Positions 12,044 to 23,607 are shown, counted from the stretch's first letter. The stretch: DNA of 64,000 nt from Culex pipiens pallens (GCF_016801865.2 NC_068938.1:113796615-113860614); one strand, 5' to 3'. Made by a program: numbers and translations. Notes: a model not told the origin generated them from the letters alone.

Positions 12044-12643
12044 AGCACAGCAATTTTTCAGTTCCTTTTGGGGTCCTAAACAACTCCCCAAAGTTTGGGA
12101 ACGATTGGTTTAGTCATCACTTTGCGCAAAGTGATTCAATTTTCCATATAAATTTGTATGGGAAAAACCATTTTTTTGGATTTTGATATTTATAAAATCC
12201 ACGTTTCACGCTGTACTAAAACCGGATTCATAATCGGATGCTCTGGAAGGTGCTCTACAACTTTCCCGAAGAGAGTATGGTGCTAACTTGCTCCTAAAAA
12301 AAGATACAGCGTGTTCAAAACTCGTCTAAAACGTGTTTTTTGCGCCAAAGTCACGTTTTAGACGAGTTTTGAGGACGCTGTATCTTCTTTCAGGGACAAG
12401 CTAGCACCATACTCTCTTCGGGAAAGCTGTAGAGCACCTTCCAGAGCATCCGAATATGAATCCGGTTTTAGTACAGCGTGAAACGTGGATTTTATAAATA
12501 TCAAAATCCAAAAAAAATGTTTTTCCCATACAAATTTATATGGAAAATTGAATTGCTTTGCGCAAAGTGATGACTAAACCAATCGTTCCCAAACTTTGGG
12601 GAGTTGTTTAGGACCCCAAAAGGAACTGAAAAATTGCTGTGCT
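12044..12643. repeat. Near-perfect 292-bp palindrome
   Basis: The left arm 12044-12335 and right arm 12352-12643 have equal length and only scattered mismatches around a 16-nt spacer at 12336-12351. Landmarks: AGCACAGCAATTTTTCAG pairs with its complement at 12626-12643, and CTCGTCTAAAACGTG (12321) pairs with CACGTTTTAGACGAG (12352). The short open frames on both strands here are a by-product of the palindrome. Confidence 0.85.
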
Positions 12644-12959
12644 CGCTGTATTTGTACAACTTCATTTTTTTTCCATACAACCATATTACACCCTAATGGA
12701 CACTTGCCAAATTTGTATGGAAAATTATATGGACAAACTAATGATGCAAAATGGCTCCTTTGGGCATACCGAAGGCACCAAAAAAGTTTCAGCCGTATTA
12801 AAAAATACAAAAATTAAAATTAAAGAAAAAAGACCGATTCTGCTACCATACGTACATACATACGCTTTCTCAAATGTTATTTTTGAGTGCAACTGGCTCC
12901 GTGAGTTAATCCTTGGTTTATCCAGCCTTTTAGTAATGATCTTTTTTTAAGTTTTTGAG

Positions 12960-13640
12960 ATGATTTCCATTCTTCCAAACATGAGCAGATCTTTGAAAAA
13001 AAGTTCGGCTTCTGAAAAATGTTGGAAGTTTATTTTTATTTTTAAAAATAACCTATTCTTGATTGCCGTAATATTTTTGTGTGATTTTCCATTCTTTCAA
13101 ACATGAGCAGTTCCTTGAAAAAAAGTTCAACTTCTGAAATTTGTTGGAAGTTTATTTTTATTTTCAAAAACAACCAATTCTTGACTGTCAACATATTTTT
13201 GTAAGTTTTCATTCTTTCAAACATGAACTGTTCTTCCAAAAAAAGGTTGACTTTCAAAATATTTTTTAAAGCCTTTATTTTATCTTTAAAAACAAAAATT
13301 TCTTGTATGTCGTAATATATTTGTGAGTTTTTTCATTCTTTCTATTTTGGAAGTTTTTTTTTTATTTTTAGAAAACAACTTACTCTTGACTGCCGTAATG
13401 TTTTGTGAGTTTTTCCATTCTTTTAAATATGAGCAGTTCTTCAAAAAAAAGTTCGACTTCTAAAATATTTCTTAAGCTTTTATTTTATTTTTAAAAACCT
13501 ATTTTTGACTGTTGTAATGATTTTGTGAATTTTTCCATTCTTTCAAATATATTTGGTTCTTTTTAAAAAATTCTTTTTCTTAAAAAGATATTTTGAAAGT
13601 TTTTATTTTATTTATAAAAATCGTTGGAATATTTTAGAGA
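12960..13640. repeat. Degenerate tandem repeat, about 120-bp unit
   Basis: CATTCTTTCAAACATGAGCA or a variant recurs at about 12968, 13090, 13210, 13334, 13416 and 13536. Each copy is followed by TTGAAAAAAAGTTCGACTTC-type text and a TTGACTG(C/T)CGTAAT block. Spacing is 120-124 bp except one shortened unit of 82 bp. The repeat is old and AT-rich. Confidence 0.7.
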
Positions 13641-14027
13641 CTTTTTTTTCAAATTAAAATTTAAATAGTTTCGAAAAATGAAAAAGTCTTGCTTTTTTTT
13701 TAAATATTGTTGCAAGTTTTCTATCCTTTAACAATCTATCTTTCATGGTCACAATAGATCCTAAGAAAAATCTGACTTCAAAAACATAGCTGTATAAATA
13801 AAAAAAACAATCGTATTTATTTATATTTTTAAAGAAAAACCCCCTCTATCCCCTCCCCTTTTTTAAATAAGCCTCCAACAATCCGGGGGCAAGTTTTTAT
13901 TCAGAAGACCTCTAAATTTTTAAAAATATAGAAGTGAAATTAAAGAAAATTTTTAAATCACCTTATCATTATTTGTGTATTTAGGCTCAAATCAAAAGTT
14001 TTGTTTGGTAAAATGTTTTTTTTTAAG

Positions 14028-14172
14028 TTCGACCTTTTGTCCTTTCGACGTTTTGTCCATTCGACCTTTTGTCTACTTTCGACCTTTTGTCCATTCGACC
14101 ATTTGTCCATTCGACCTTTTGGCATTCGACCTTTTGTCCATTCGACCTCATGTCTTTCGACCTTTTGTCATA
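14028..14172 (+). repeat. 16-bp minisatellite (TTCGACCTTTTGTCCA)
   Basis: About nine imperfect tandem copies of TTCGACCTTTTGTCCA, some shortened. It sits next to a repeat (14175-14300: ACATTTTGTTGGTCTGAGT, AAATCAAAATATTGTGCTC) that recurs at 42357-42480, so the array belongs to or neighbours a mobile repeat. The overlapping open frames are artefacts of the repeat. Confidence 0.8.
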
Positions 14173-14410
14173 CATTCACACATTTTGTTGGTCTGAGTAT
14201 GTTTCATCCGATACCATCCAGAAAAATCAAAATATTGTGCTCTAACATGGTTAAAACTTCTGTCCCAATTCGTCCCATGTGTCCCAATTCGCCAAAATAT
14301 TGATATTTAAAATATGTCATGGGGTAGGCCACACATGCACTTTTGTCCAATTTTTTATTTCAAAAGCATGTTTTTTGAACAAAGTTTATTAACTTTTATT
14401 AAAATGTATA

Positions 14411-15737
14411 TAGGGGAGAGTGGGGAGACTTGATCCTCTTTCTTTTGTATCGCACATAACTCTGTCAATTTCTCACAAAACTATAAACTTTTTGCATGAA
14501 TTGAAAGCTTAAACATTCAACTATGTTTGGCTGATTAGGGTATTTCATCAGATAAACTCTTCGAATCATGCCAAGCGTTTTAAAAAAATATTTTAAACCG
14601 GCATTTTCAAAATGTTGGGGGTAATTTGATTCCCCTTTCAACATTTTTTAGAAATCTTAAGCAAAATATTTTTTATTCATCCAAACTGTTAGTTTTCTAT
14701 ACACAGCAAAAAATCCGATGGTAAAATCGCATGCAAAAGCATGCACATCACCTTCGTAAAAAAAGACACTTAATATTACAAGCTGCATGTACAATTTTTA
14801 TAAACACGAAAAAAAAATTGCAACCGACTTGAGTCCCGTCGTCCCAGCATCAACAATTTGGACTGGCACCTTAGCCCGCTCGGCCATCAGACCGATGTAA
14901 AATGGAAAGGATAAACGTATATCTGAGCTTGACATTTCGGTCAAATAGGTTTCCCATACTGATGGGCTACATATTTCAGGGTGTAATTTTACACAGAATT
15001 TCATGAAATAATGCAAAATTTATTTTACACCCAGGCCTTTTACACGCAGCTGGATTACTACTTTATTTGCTGTGTAAGTTACAGCAAATTCACATTAAAC
15101 CTTTACGTTTGTGTTTAAAATATAACAAGTTTAGCATGCAAAATATTTAAAAACATAAAATTTTCTTTTTAAGACCAAAATTGAGCATGTTTACAAAAGC
15201 TGGTAATTTTTGTTTACAGAACTTTTGAAAAATGGTTCAAAATGCAGTAAGTTATGTACAACTTTACTAAAGAAAACTATGTACGAAAAACCAGCCCAAT
15301 TATTTAATCTTGAGGCTGATTCCAGTGACTGTATAAATTCAGGGATCAAGTCTCCCTAAACGCACTTTTTTAAACAATTGATTGTAAAAATAGTATGACG
15401 ATAAATTTAACGTCAAATGCGTAAGGGTTTTGGAGTTGATATGTTTATCAAACAATTCATGTATAAAAAATATTTTTTTTTGAAGTTTTTTTTAGTGTTT
15501 TCTATACTTATCAAAACAAAGAAAAAAGATCTCTTGGAAGTTTTTTGCAGCACTCTTTAGAAATATGTGTGTAACTCAATGTAAACATTTTTTAAATTTT
15601 TTCTTTGTTTTCTACAATGAGTTTTAGTCAACTTCGCACAACTTTCTAGATTTGTCTAATTGTTTTATCCACATGCTGACGAGATACAGGCTTGGGATCA
15701 AGTGTCCCCGGGGATCAAGTCTCCCCACTCTCCCCTA
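14411..15737. mobile_element. TIR element with GGGGAGAGTGGGGAGAC ends
   Basis: Perfect inverted ends of 26 bp at 14411-14436 and 15712-15737, built around GGGGAGAGTGGGGAGACTTG. It has no transposase. It is interrupted by a second element at 14700-15076. A diverged relative lies at about 17600-18060. Confidence 0.75.
14700..15076. mobile_element. MITE nested in the 14.4-15.7 kb element
   Basis: Starts TACACAGCAAA and ends TTTGCTGTGTA, consistent with CACAGCAAA inverted ends and TA target sites. Its centre holds more complex sequence (14820-14960) with an open frame that has no recognised homology. Confidence 0.65.
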
Positions 15738-17580
15738 CATTTGAGGTCAACTTTACTAAAAACACTAAATTAAATTGAATTAAATTAAATTAACTAGAAA
15801 TGAACTTTGTTTCAATAACAGTTAAAATTAGCAACTTATTAACTGTTCTTGGTATAACATTTTTGGAATAATCCAATTATGCAGTCCGTTTACTTATCCC
15901 AACTCATTTTTTGTAGGAAAAAAAATTCTATGTATATTTGTTTCATAGTTATAGTTGATCAACTATTCAAACTTTTGTGTTCGTATAAAGTGATATTTGT
16001 CATGAAATTTTTTTTTATCGTGGTGCCAGTGGTCAACAGTGTTGTAATGTTGATCCCCAACTGTGAGACAGTTGGAAAATGTTTGACTTTATAACAATGG
16101 CAATAGTAAAGAAACCTGAATGACAAATACTCGATTTGTTTTACAAAACAAAATTAATAACCTTATAGGCAATTGGTGTGACTGACCAGATTCAAAAGAC
16201 AAAAACTTTTAAACAAATTTGAAATGTCTGTTTTAATTTCAAATAATGTTTAATATTGATTGTTAATTAAGCTAGTTTAGCGCCAGTGCGTTTTAAAACT
16301 CGTATTTTTTTTGCAGCTGGCTATATCTTATCGATTTTTCTGTGATTCACCAAAATTTCTCTGCTGGTTGCAAGGCAGATATGAATCACCGCATCGAGGC
16401 ACACATTTTTTCGGGTGCTGTTGCTGCTGCTGACTTTCAATTGAGGACGCACACCGCTGAAAGCTGTAATGATGATTTTTCTTGCTCATTCCAAAAGCAC
16501 CAACCATCCATCCATTCAGTACATAGCCGGGTGCGATTAGTGTACTTAATCAACCATTCGACCATCATCGATGCCTGTTGATTTTCCAGCCAGCCCCGCC
16601 TTTCCCTCTTTTTCTTCAATTGCCGAACGTGTCAATATTAATAACCCCGTCGGTTTGCGATCGCGCTCAGTCTCAGTGCTTTGCGTTACGCTTAACCGCC
16701 AAATGCAAGCGTTTCGATATGACTTAATTACTGCCGACTGGAGAGAAACTGTACTTTATGTACTGTGGTGTTGCGTTTTCTTGCTATACTATTGCTCTGG
16801 GGGAATCCATAAATAGAATTGTGGAGAAGAAAAAAAAAACCAGCGTGGAATATTGTACACTTCCACTCCGTGCAGGCGCACACACAAACGCACACTTTTG
16901 GGGTGCAGTTTTGAGCGAAAAAGCGCTGAACCTCAGGCGGGTGCGCGTGGAAAGAAAAGTGAAATGAGAAAGAAGGGAAGAAAAAAGGTAAGAAAAGAGA
17001 GAAAGAAGCAGCGTGGCCACAAACGCCAACGCAGCGTCGCGGCGCTCACTCGGTTGAGACCGATCGATGGCCGATGTGGCCAAATTTGGACCAGGGGCGG
17101 CGGCACTTGGGACACCAGGTGAGAAGAAGGAGCAGGCCAGGGGCAAGGGCATTCGCACACCCACACTCCAACCTCGAGTCACATGCGGTTGGATTTGGCT
17201 GCTGCTGCTGCTGGAAACGATGTATTTCAGGGTTTCTATGCACTTTTCTAGATTGGTGTAAGTGTGTGAGAGTGAGCGGTTTTGCGACGTCGCAAATGCA
17301 GTTATCTTTCGTGCGCCATGAATCACACGTGCTCGGGCAGACTTCGACCGACCGGATGATGATATGGTCAGTTAGGTTGTAATCTGGAGAGTGTTTACTT
17401 TATCAAAAGATATCGTTTGGATTTCAAAGATACATTGAATCGTTTGTTGTCTGCTAAGAAGCTTCAAAATATGATGATTTTAATGGGATAGACAACTACC
17501 AACTCAAAGTCGTGAAAATTATAAGTCCAATTTAAAATTTGGTCAAAGCCAACTGTAAATTTTTATTTTTCAAGCATCTC
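15738..17580. other. Intron, includes a GC-rich patch at 16.85-17.35 kb
   Basis: 15738-16840 shows nothing supportable. 16850-17350 is richer in GC and CpG than the surroundings and contains ATG-initiated short frames on both strands. A possible plus-strand first exon is discussed under findings. No expression evidence can be read from sequence. Confidence 0.3.
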
Positions 17581-17599
17581 TTACCGGGAAACAAAATCC

Positions 17600-18060
17600 C
17601 GGAAATTTTTGAGTTTTCGGTGCAGCCCAGACTGATTATCCAAAGCCAAAGTTGAAATGATCGGTTTTGTTTTTCATACATAGATTCTTTTAGCATAGTT
17701 GAAGATGACTTACTGCAGTCTGAACAATTTTGGAATTATTTTGTAAAAAAAATCCAGCTTTGATATAAATGATCAATTTTGGGCCAAATAAGAATATTCC
17801 AAGTTTTTAAATATTTGTTATACTGAAATTGCTATATTAACTTACAGAAAATTTAAATTGGGTTAAAGAAGCATGTTGCTTAAGATTTCTTGTAGAGTGA
17901 TCAAGTTATCGCAAATATTTTGAAAATGCCGGTTTGAAATATGTTTACAAAATGCTTGGCATGATTCAAAGAACTCAACTGATCAAGTATCCTTATCAAC
18001 CAAACACAGTTGATTGTTTGAGATTTCAACTTCCTACTCTCCCCAAATTTTCCTAAAATT
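17600..18060 (-). repeat. Diverged relative of the 14.4-15.7 kb element
   Basis: Shares, in inverted order, CAAAATGCTTGGCATGATTC and a 3' end CTACTCTCCCCAAATTTTCC with the element at 14411-15737. It looks like an old, decayed end. Confidence 0.5.
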
Positions 18061-18452
18061 CTACATTAGTATTAGCATTTGGAGGACGCCCCAACACCGG
18101 AAGGCTCCACAACGCTTTTTCCACTGTTTGGTGTGGCTATATTAGATCCTCATCCGGAACAATAATCAAACATGGAGAACAACATGCCTTAATCTGTTGA
18201 TGAGTGTGTAATACTACCCAGGACATAAGGGCGTCCAAGTTATTCTCGTGGAAATGAAGGAATGTTAGTCCCCAACTTTTCCTGTTTTTCTACAGTGACC
18301 TGTTATCATTACTAAAACTAGCATTGCTCAAAAGTTTATAATGCACAGTAAAAAAATCATGGTAATATTACATCATTAATGTGGTACATCTTTAATGTAA
18401 AATGTGTAATTTTACCTCTGAAAATGTGTAATTTTACCACCTTTCTAGTGTA

Positions 18453-19862
18453 TGTAACCTATGGTATTTGCATCCCAAGATTAGTGCGATCGTTTGTTCC
18501 GCGGCACGTTACGGAGGGAGCACTTGAGAAGGCTTGCGGGCAGAACGACCTACTAGCGTAGCTGTCCAGCCCCTACGGACGCTACCAACGCTGCACCGCT
18601 AGTTGCGCTAGTCACCGCTAGGAGCGCACGAGATCATCGCAAACGCCCGCCTTGGGTAGCGGCGATGATCAGGACGATGGGACGATGGGACGATGGGACG
18701 AGAGAGTCCAGAAGGAGGAGGTTGAGGATCGCTGGGAAAACCCCGCCATTACAACGGTCACTTTGCCTGGTATTTTGTAGAAGAACGGTCGATACCCGTA
18801 ATATCACCGTTTCAAAAGTGAAGTTTCGGAAGTTAAGTGGAAGCAGATCCGGTAGACGCCATCCCGGAGGAAAGCTGTCCGACGATCGGAGATCCGGACT
18901 CAAGCAGGAGGAGCCTGCGTTGATTTGTGGACATCCAGGTATTTACCGTTGCTTTTCCCCGATCTATCGCCGTCCAACCTCCCTCCGCCATCGCTAATTT
19001 CCGTCCCATTGTGCCCACAGAACCCCTCGGTGTTCGTACGCTTCGCGTACAGGCCGGCACAGACGCATCCGTCCGCCGTAAGCCACCCGACACCCGCGGT
19101 ATTCCCCGCGCGGTACATCGTACCGCCGAGCACGATCGCTCACGCACGAGGATCGCCCGCGACACCGTTCCGGTGTGGGAACCGCCCTCGCGATGCCGCC
19201 ATTTTGGTCTGCGGACCAACCGTCGCGAGTTAAGACGCCAGCCTCGCCAGCCGTTACAACAACCGACGCCGGAAACCAGGCAGACCGGTGGATTCGTCCG
19301 CCGTAGTCCCAGAGTCCGTCAACATACTCGGGAGCGTCGAGGCAGGTGGCGCAGAAAAGGGTCGAGTACGAGAGCAACAGCTGACCGCCCATAGTGGTCG
19401 CACAACGAGAGAGGAAGACGTGTCCCGCCCCGGTTGACCGAGTCCCGGAGGTTGGTGGAGGCGTGTAGCCGTTGTTCGAGGAACGCGAGCTGAGAGTGAG
19501 CGGAAGCAGCAGTTCCGGAAAGGGGCCCCGACGAAGAAGAAGGAAGAAGGACGTGTGAGGTAGGATTAGCTAGTAAGGAAGTGGGAGAACTAGGAAGTGA
19601 GGTAGCTACGCAGCTTGAGTCTGCCAATAAACCGCTGGTAACCTGAATAAAGTGGGTTTGTTTTGTCTAATACAGCGATTCTCAACGGGGATACCGGGCC
19701 TACTTGATTTACATGGCAGGGGGTACCGGCCTAGAAGAAGGTTGAGAATCGCTGGTCTAATAGTCTAATTCAGTGTTTCCCTACCGATTCCGGATTAACA
19801 TGCCGACCCTGAGGCAAAGAGGGGGGTCTCATTAATGCTGGGGTAGCCCACCATTTGTTACA
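18453..19862 (+). mobile_element. Solo LTR of an LTR retrotransposon, about 1.3 kb plus a nested MITE
   Basis: It begins TGTAACCTATGG and ends CCATTTGTTACA, with perfect 6-bp inverted ends TGTAAC/GTTACA in TG...CA form. TGTA is duplicated at 18449-18452 and 19863-19866. The block is much more GC-rich than its surroundings. Near its 3' part are AATAAACC and GAATAAAG polyadenylation-like signals, fixing orientation as plus. There is no internal gag-pol domain, so it is a solo LTR left by LTR-LTR recombination. The 4-bp duplication suggests the Ty3/gypsy group; BEL is possible. The overlapping frames of 100-155 codons are GC-driven artefacts. Confidence 0.7.
19673..19754. mobile_element. 82-bp hAT MITE inside the solo LTR
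   Basis: The inverted ends CAGCGATTCTCAAC and GTTGAGAATCGCTG are flanked by the 8-bp duplication GTCTAATA at 19665-19672 and 19755-19762. Both the CAGnG-TTCTCAAC terminus and the 8-bp duplication are classic for hAT non-autonomous elements. Confidence 0.9.
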
Positions 19863-19915
19863 TGTAATTTCACCTTTTCAGTCTAAATTGAGGTAAAATT
19901 CCTGGGTGTCGACGG

Positions 19916-20555
19916 TGTTGGTGGTGGTGGTGTAGAGCACGGCTGGAATCTCAGGCCTTCCCTCTTTGACGCAATCGGGCGACCTGGGACCTGCCCAATC
20001 CGGCCAACCCGAGAGGGGAAAACGCTCCTTGGGAATTAGGACCTTCCGGTCCGAGCGTGCTCCTTGGTAATGATGGCACCCTGGCCAGAGCTAAACGACG
20101 ATCCTTGACGGGTTAGACGTAGCAGCTGGCTCCTCCGCTCTTACTGCTGCTAGGCCGAGAGTGTGCGATCGGGGTGTCGGACCAGCTTCCTGCTGACCGA
20201 CAAAATGGCCGTTAAACGGCAACACAAAAGGTCCTGAACGACGTAGGGTGCTTCGCGCACGATTTTCCACCTTCGCACTCACTGCTTCAATTTACGCTCT
20301 ACGTTAAAGCTTGTTGATCGCACACTTGCCTGGTTTGGAATAGACCGATGGCGGTCTTTCCAGATTCCTTTAAGCCTCCAATGCCAGTGACACGGCATGA
20401 CGTCACAGAGGAGTCGTTCCATTTTCCACCCACCGGAGATGGATTCTGTTGTTTGTTATTTGTATTCTTGTTGGTAGTTTGGTCCCACCTTGTTGTTGTA
20501 TTGTATTAGTGTGTTAACAAATTGTGTTTTCAAAACGCTTTTCATCAAATCCCTA
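19916..20555. other. GC-rich intronic block, unassigned
   Basis: Markedly GC-rich sequence between two mobile elements, starting with a GTT/GGT-rich stretch at 19917-19935. No frame shows recognisable homology. It may be part of another element. Confidence 0.3.
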
Positions 20556-21398
20556 CTACACAGAAAAAAATATTCCTGTAAATTTACATTATTTATCATG
20601 TACCAAAAGGTATCATGATAAATGATGTATATTTACATTAGGTTCATTGGAAATTTACATTAGATTAATTGGAAATTTACATTAGTTTTGAAAATTTACA
20701 TTAGTTTTGGAATTTACATTAGTTTTGGAATTTACATTAGTTCAAATCAACTAATTCTGATTGGCCAATGGGAATGAGAAGCTCGACTTGGATTGCAGTA
20801 GGAAAAGGGTGTGGCCTATGTTCTATTTTAAATTAATTGAAGCGGACAGCAAAAGGAAATTCGGATTTAAAAAGTTGTTTCACAGGTAGGGGACGCTTTC
20901 TCGTCGACAGCCAAGTGGAATAACGCTGGACTGGAATCGAACGGACGACGGGTAGGATGTTCGGTGTTACTGCTGCTACCCGCTGCCGACTGAGCCATCT
21001 TCGCATTTTATAAACGAGCGGCTAAAGCATCAACTTGTTCAGGTCAAGGCTCAGGCAGTGGGCAAGCGAAATATGAGAGCGATAGAAAGAGAACCAAATA
21101 TAACTATTTTTAGTTCGGGTAGTTTTGAAGTCAACGTTTGGCAGAAATACATTGGATATATGATTTACATTAAATAGGAATTTACAGGAAGCCGGACACG
21201 GGTAGAAATTCATCAGATTTGAGTTTCCATGCTCAACGTTTCCATTAGATTCATGATTTACATTAGATTTAGATTTACATTGGAGTAATTTCCATGACTT
21301 TTTACTCTTTACATCATATTTCAACATTACATTGAGTGAGTTTACATAAGAGACAGTAATTACGTGCTGTGTAAATTTACATATTTTTTTCTGTGTAG
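20556..21398. mobile_element. TIR element carrying a tRNA-like promoter
   Basis: Perfect 18-bp inverted ends CTACACAGAAAAAAATAT (20556-20573) and their complement (21381-21398). Inside, AAATTTACATTAG recurs in short tandem from about 20640 to 20740. At about 20920-20995 on the minus strand there is a tRNA-like segment with an A box (TGGCTCAGTCGGCAGCGGG) and B box (CCGTTCGATTCCAG). The mix suggests a SINE captured by a MITE, or a MITE with a pol III promoter. Confidence 0.65.
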
Positions 21399-22310
21399 CT
21401 GGCATATAATATTCATCATTTCCCTGTTTCCCTACTAACCATAACCTCAAAGATCGTGAACGTTCGTATTTAAATATTTATAAATTAAGGAAACCTGTAA
21501 CAACGGTTACAATTCATTTAGTCTCAAAATTTATCCGATTTATCCCAGACTTCTCAAAATATTTTTAAATTTAATCAATGTGAAGGAAAACTATGCCATG
21601 CCAATCATTATATTGGACATCGTTGCATCGTGAATTATAAAAATGTCATATCTACAATTTACTTAAAGAAATGGTGCTATTGAACTTATGCCAATAAATT
21701 GGTTCTTTTTTAGTGGCGCTCCTAAATGTCATTGCGACGTTGATAAACTGTTCCCGCAACACTCTTGCCGTGTCGTGGGTGCAGTGCACATGTTGAATAA
21801 CTCTTCTATGTACCACCCTGGTCTGCTACATACGCTATCAACGAAAAGGGTTCACCACATTTGAGATGGTGTCAGGAGATGCAGTAGCAAAAATAACACA
21901 AAAATAGCAAAAAAGTAAAAAGCCAATCGTCGAAAGTGCCGGCCGGCAACCGGCAAGCCAAGTCACAGCACAATCAACAGAGCCAGTTCAATGCCAGTTC
22001 GCCGGTCGCTGTGGCTGTGCTGCACCGCTGCTGTTTTATCAAGCATGACGAGGAGGTCGGTCTGGGGCCATTCATACCGGCCGTGGATACCGCGATACTT
22101 GTATATACCAATCTGGATCCGGTTCCGGACGGGACGGTCAGGGAACGGAAAACGGACGCTCCAAAGGACCTTGCCATCAGGCACAAGGTCTACCGACTCC
22201 AGAGAGCTAGAGCGGGAAGAGCGAAAGTTGAAGCTCCTCAACCCGGCGGCGGCTTGGTGGTTGACTATATAAAAGCAGGGAACACCCTCGCGCCCAATGT
22301 TACTGAATAT
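21399..22310. other. Intron with GC-rich TATA-containing block
   Basis: 21930-22275 is GC-rich and open on both strands. It is followed by TATATAAAAG at 22264-22273, a textbook TATA box. No homology is recognised for either frame. It could be an LTR relic or a host promoter. Confidence 0.3.
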
Positions 22311-22789
22311 ATACACAGAGAGGAAAGTTTTCCCATTTTTGTTAGATATGGCAGCGAGCGAGCGCAACACATGCACATAATGACGCCGGGCTGAGTTGAA
22401 CACTGAGTTAATGCTGTGTTTTGCTGATATTGGATGGATGCTGACGGTCGTCCTTGTGGCATTTTTGCTTCAGAAAGAGCACAAATTTTCACATGCTGGA
22501 TGCTGTGGGAACGAATAACACGTGGTTGAATCGTGAATATTTGAACAGTTCGGTTTTTAAAGTTGAATAGAAAATTTTCTTTAAAAAATCCACGATGAAT
22601 GAATGATCTTGTGAAAGTTTTTTTTTTTAAATTTAGGAAAAAGTGAATCATGATATTTAATGATCGATTTTTTATGTGATTACATACATACGATTTTGAA
22701 AAACGTACCATGAGATTTGAACACTTTGCTCGTGGTTGCCATTTTCATGAACGCTTGTTCACGATTATAGGAACTCTTTTTTTCCGTGT
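22311..22789. mobile_element. Decayed MITE of the TACACGGAGA type
   Basis: The right end (GTTTGAACACTTTGCTCG-like text, then TGAACGCTTGTTCACGATTA and TTTCCGTGTA) matches the right arm of the element at 54465-54631. The left end ATACACAGAGAGGAAAG at about 22312 is a plausible partner. Confidence 0.5.
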
Positions 22790-23607
22790 AGAAGCAATTT
22801 AACATAATAGTGATTATTTTTTCATTTCAATTTACTTTTTTTTGGACCCTGAATTCAGAACCATCATTGACAGTCATTGCCACAAGAGTGAAAGACACCT
22901 TCTTCGACCTTAGGCAGATAAGTTTTTCTAATGCAATTTTATACATTTTGTTTGAAAAAAAGCAAAGAGATGAAAGAAAGATACACTTATATTGTTAAGA
23001 AGGCAACAACAACCCACAATCATATTGAGTATCGTTGAAGTATTTAGAAGGTTCAAAATCTCAGAGTCTCGAACCCATTTTCCAAGCATCTCTTGTTTTA
23101 AATGACTTTCCTGCCACAAAGTGTATCATCACTTTTTTGACTGCCAGTCGGCATCGGCCAGCATTCTGTTGGACGGACTACAACAGGATACTAATGTCCG
23201 CCGTCTCCATGTATGTGCAAAAGAGTGAAAGCCATTTCCGCTTCCTTGCTTCCGTTTGTCGTTGTCGAGGATGACCATGATGCCGTCAGAGCTATTCCGA
23301 AATAGAGCCCACAACTTTTTCACTCTGCAGGCCGAGCACGTCGAAAGCGTGATTCCGCAGGATAAAGCCGGAAAGTCCACTTTGTGATTGGAAGTAATTT
23401 TACGGGGAAATATATATTTCCCACCATAAATCAGATAGGTTCATTGTGAGAGAGCAAAAAAAAACATGCGCTATGAATTTTGAGTGCGATATTTTTTTTA
23501 TCCTTTGGAATGGACAAATAGTCATATATGTATTAAGGAGCTTAACTTTTGTTTTGTTCTCAAAATCTAATTTGGTAGAAAAAAGTAGTAGTTTCAGTAT
23601 CACTTAC
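22790..23607. other. Intron, no feature seen
   Basis: Intron downstream of exon 13. A unique-looking segment at 23130-23390 has moderate GC. No repeat boundary or coding signal is supported. Confidence 0.35.

Larger units (their letters stand above)
11173..12812. mobile_element. Large foldback element, copy 1
   Basis: Ends are inverted: GTATTTTTTAATCAGGCTGA near 11178 against CAGCCGTATTAAAAAATAC ending at 12807. The same ends bound the element at 24828-28134, defining a family. It holds two internal palindromes, listed separately, and no transposase frame. Confidence 0.7.
18346..19915. mobile_element. MITE interrupted by a solo LTR
   Basis: 18346-18452 (ATCATGGTAATATTACATC, then TGTGTAATTTTACC) and 19863-19912 (TGTAATTTCACC, then TTGAGGTAAAATTCC) line up as the two parts of the MITE at 32945-33103 read in reverse. 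The gap between them is the LTR at 18453-19862. Confidence 0.7.

Noticed and set aside
14028..14172. CRISPR-like array of regularly spaced short repeats
   Set aside because: The copies are directly adjacent without unique spacers, and the genome is eukaryotic; it is a minisatellite.
16784..17326. 180-codon minus-strand frame
   Set aside because: Driven by GC- and pyrimidine-rich sequence; no domain, no splice sites that join in phase with neighbouring exons.
18927..19394. 155-codon plus-strand frame and overlapping minus frames of 128-132 codons
   Set aside because: All lie inside a solo LTR; Arg/Pro-rich composition reflects GC bias rather than coding.
21963..22403. Overlapping 146- and 152-codon frames on opposite strands
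   Set aside because: No homology recognised for either; kept only as a finding because of the nearby TATA box.
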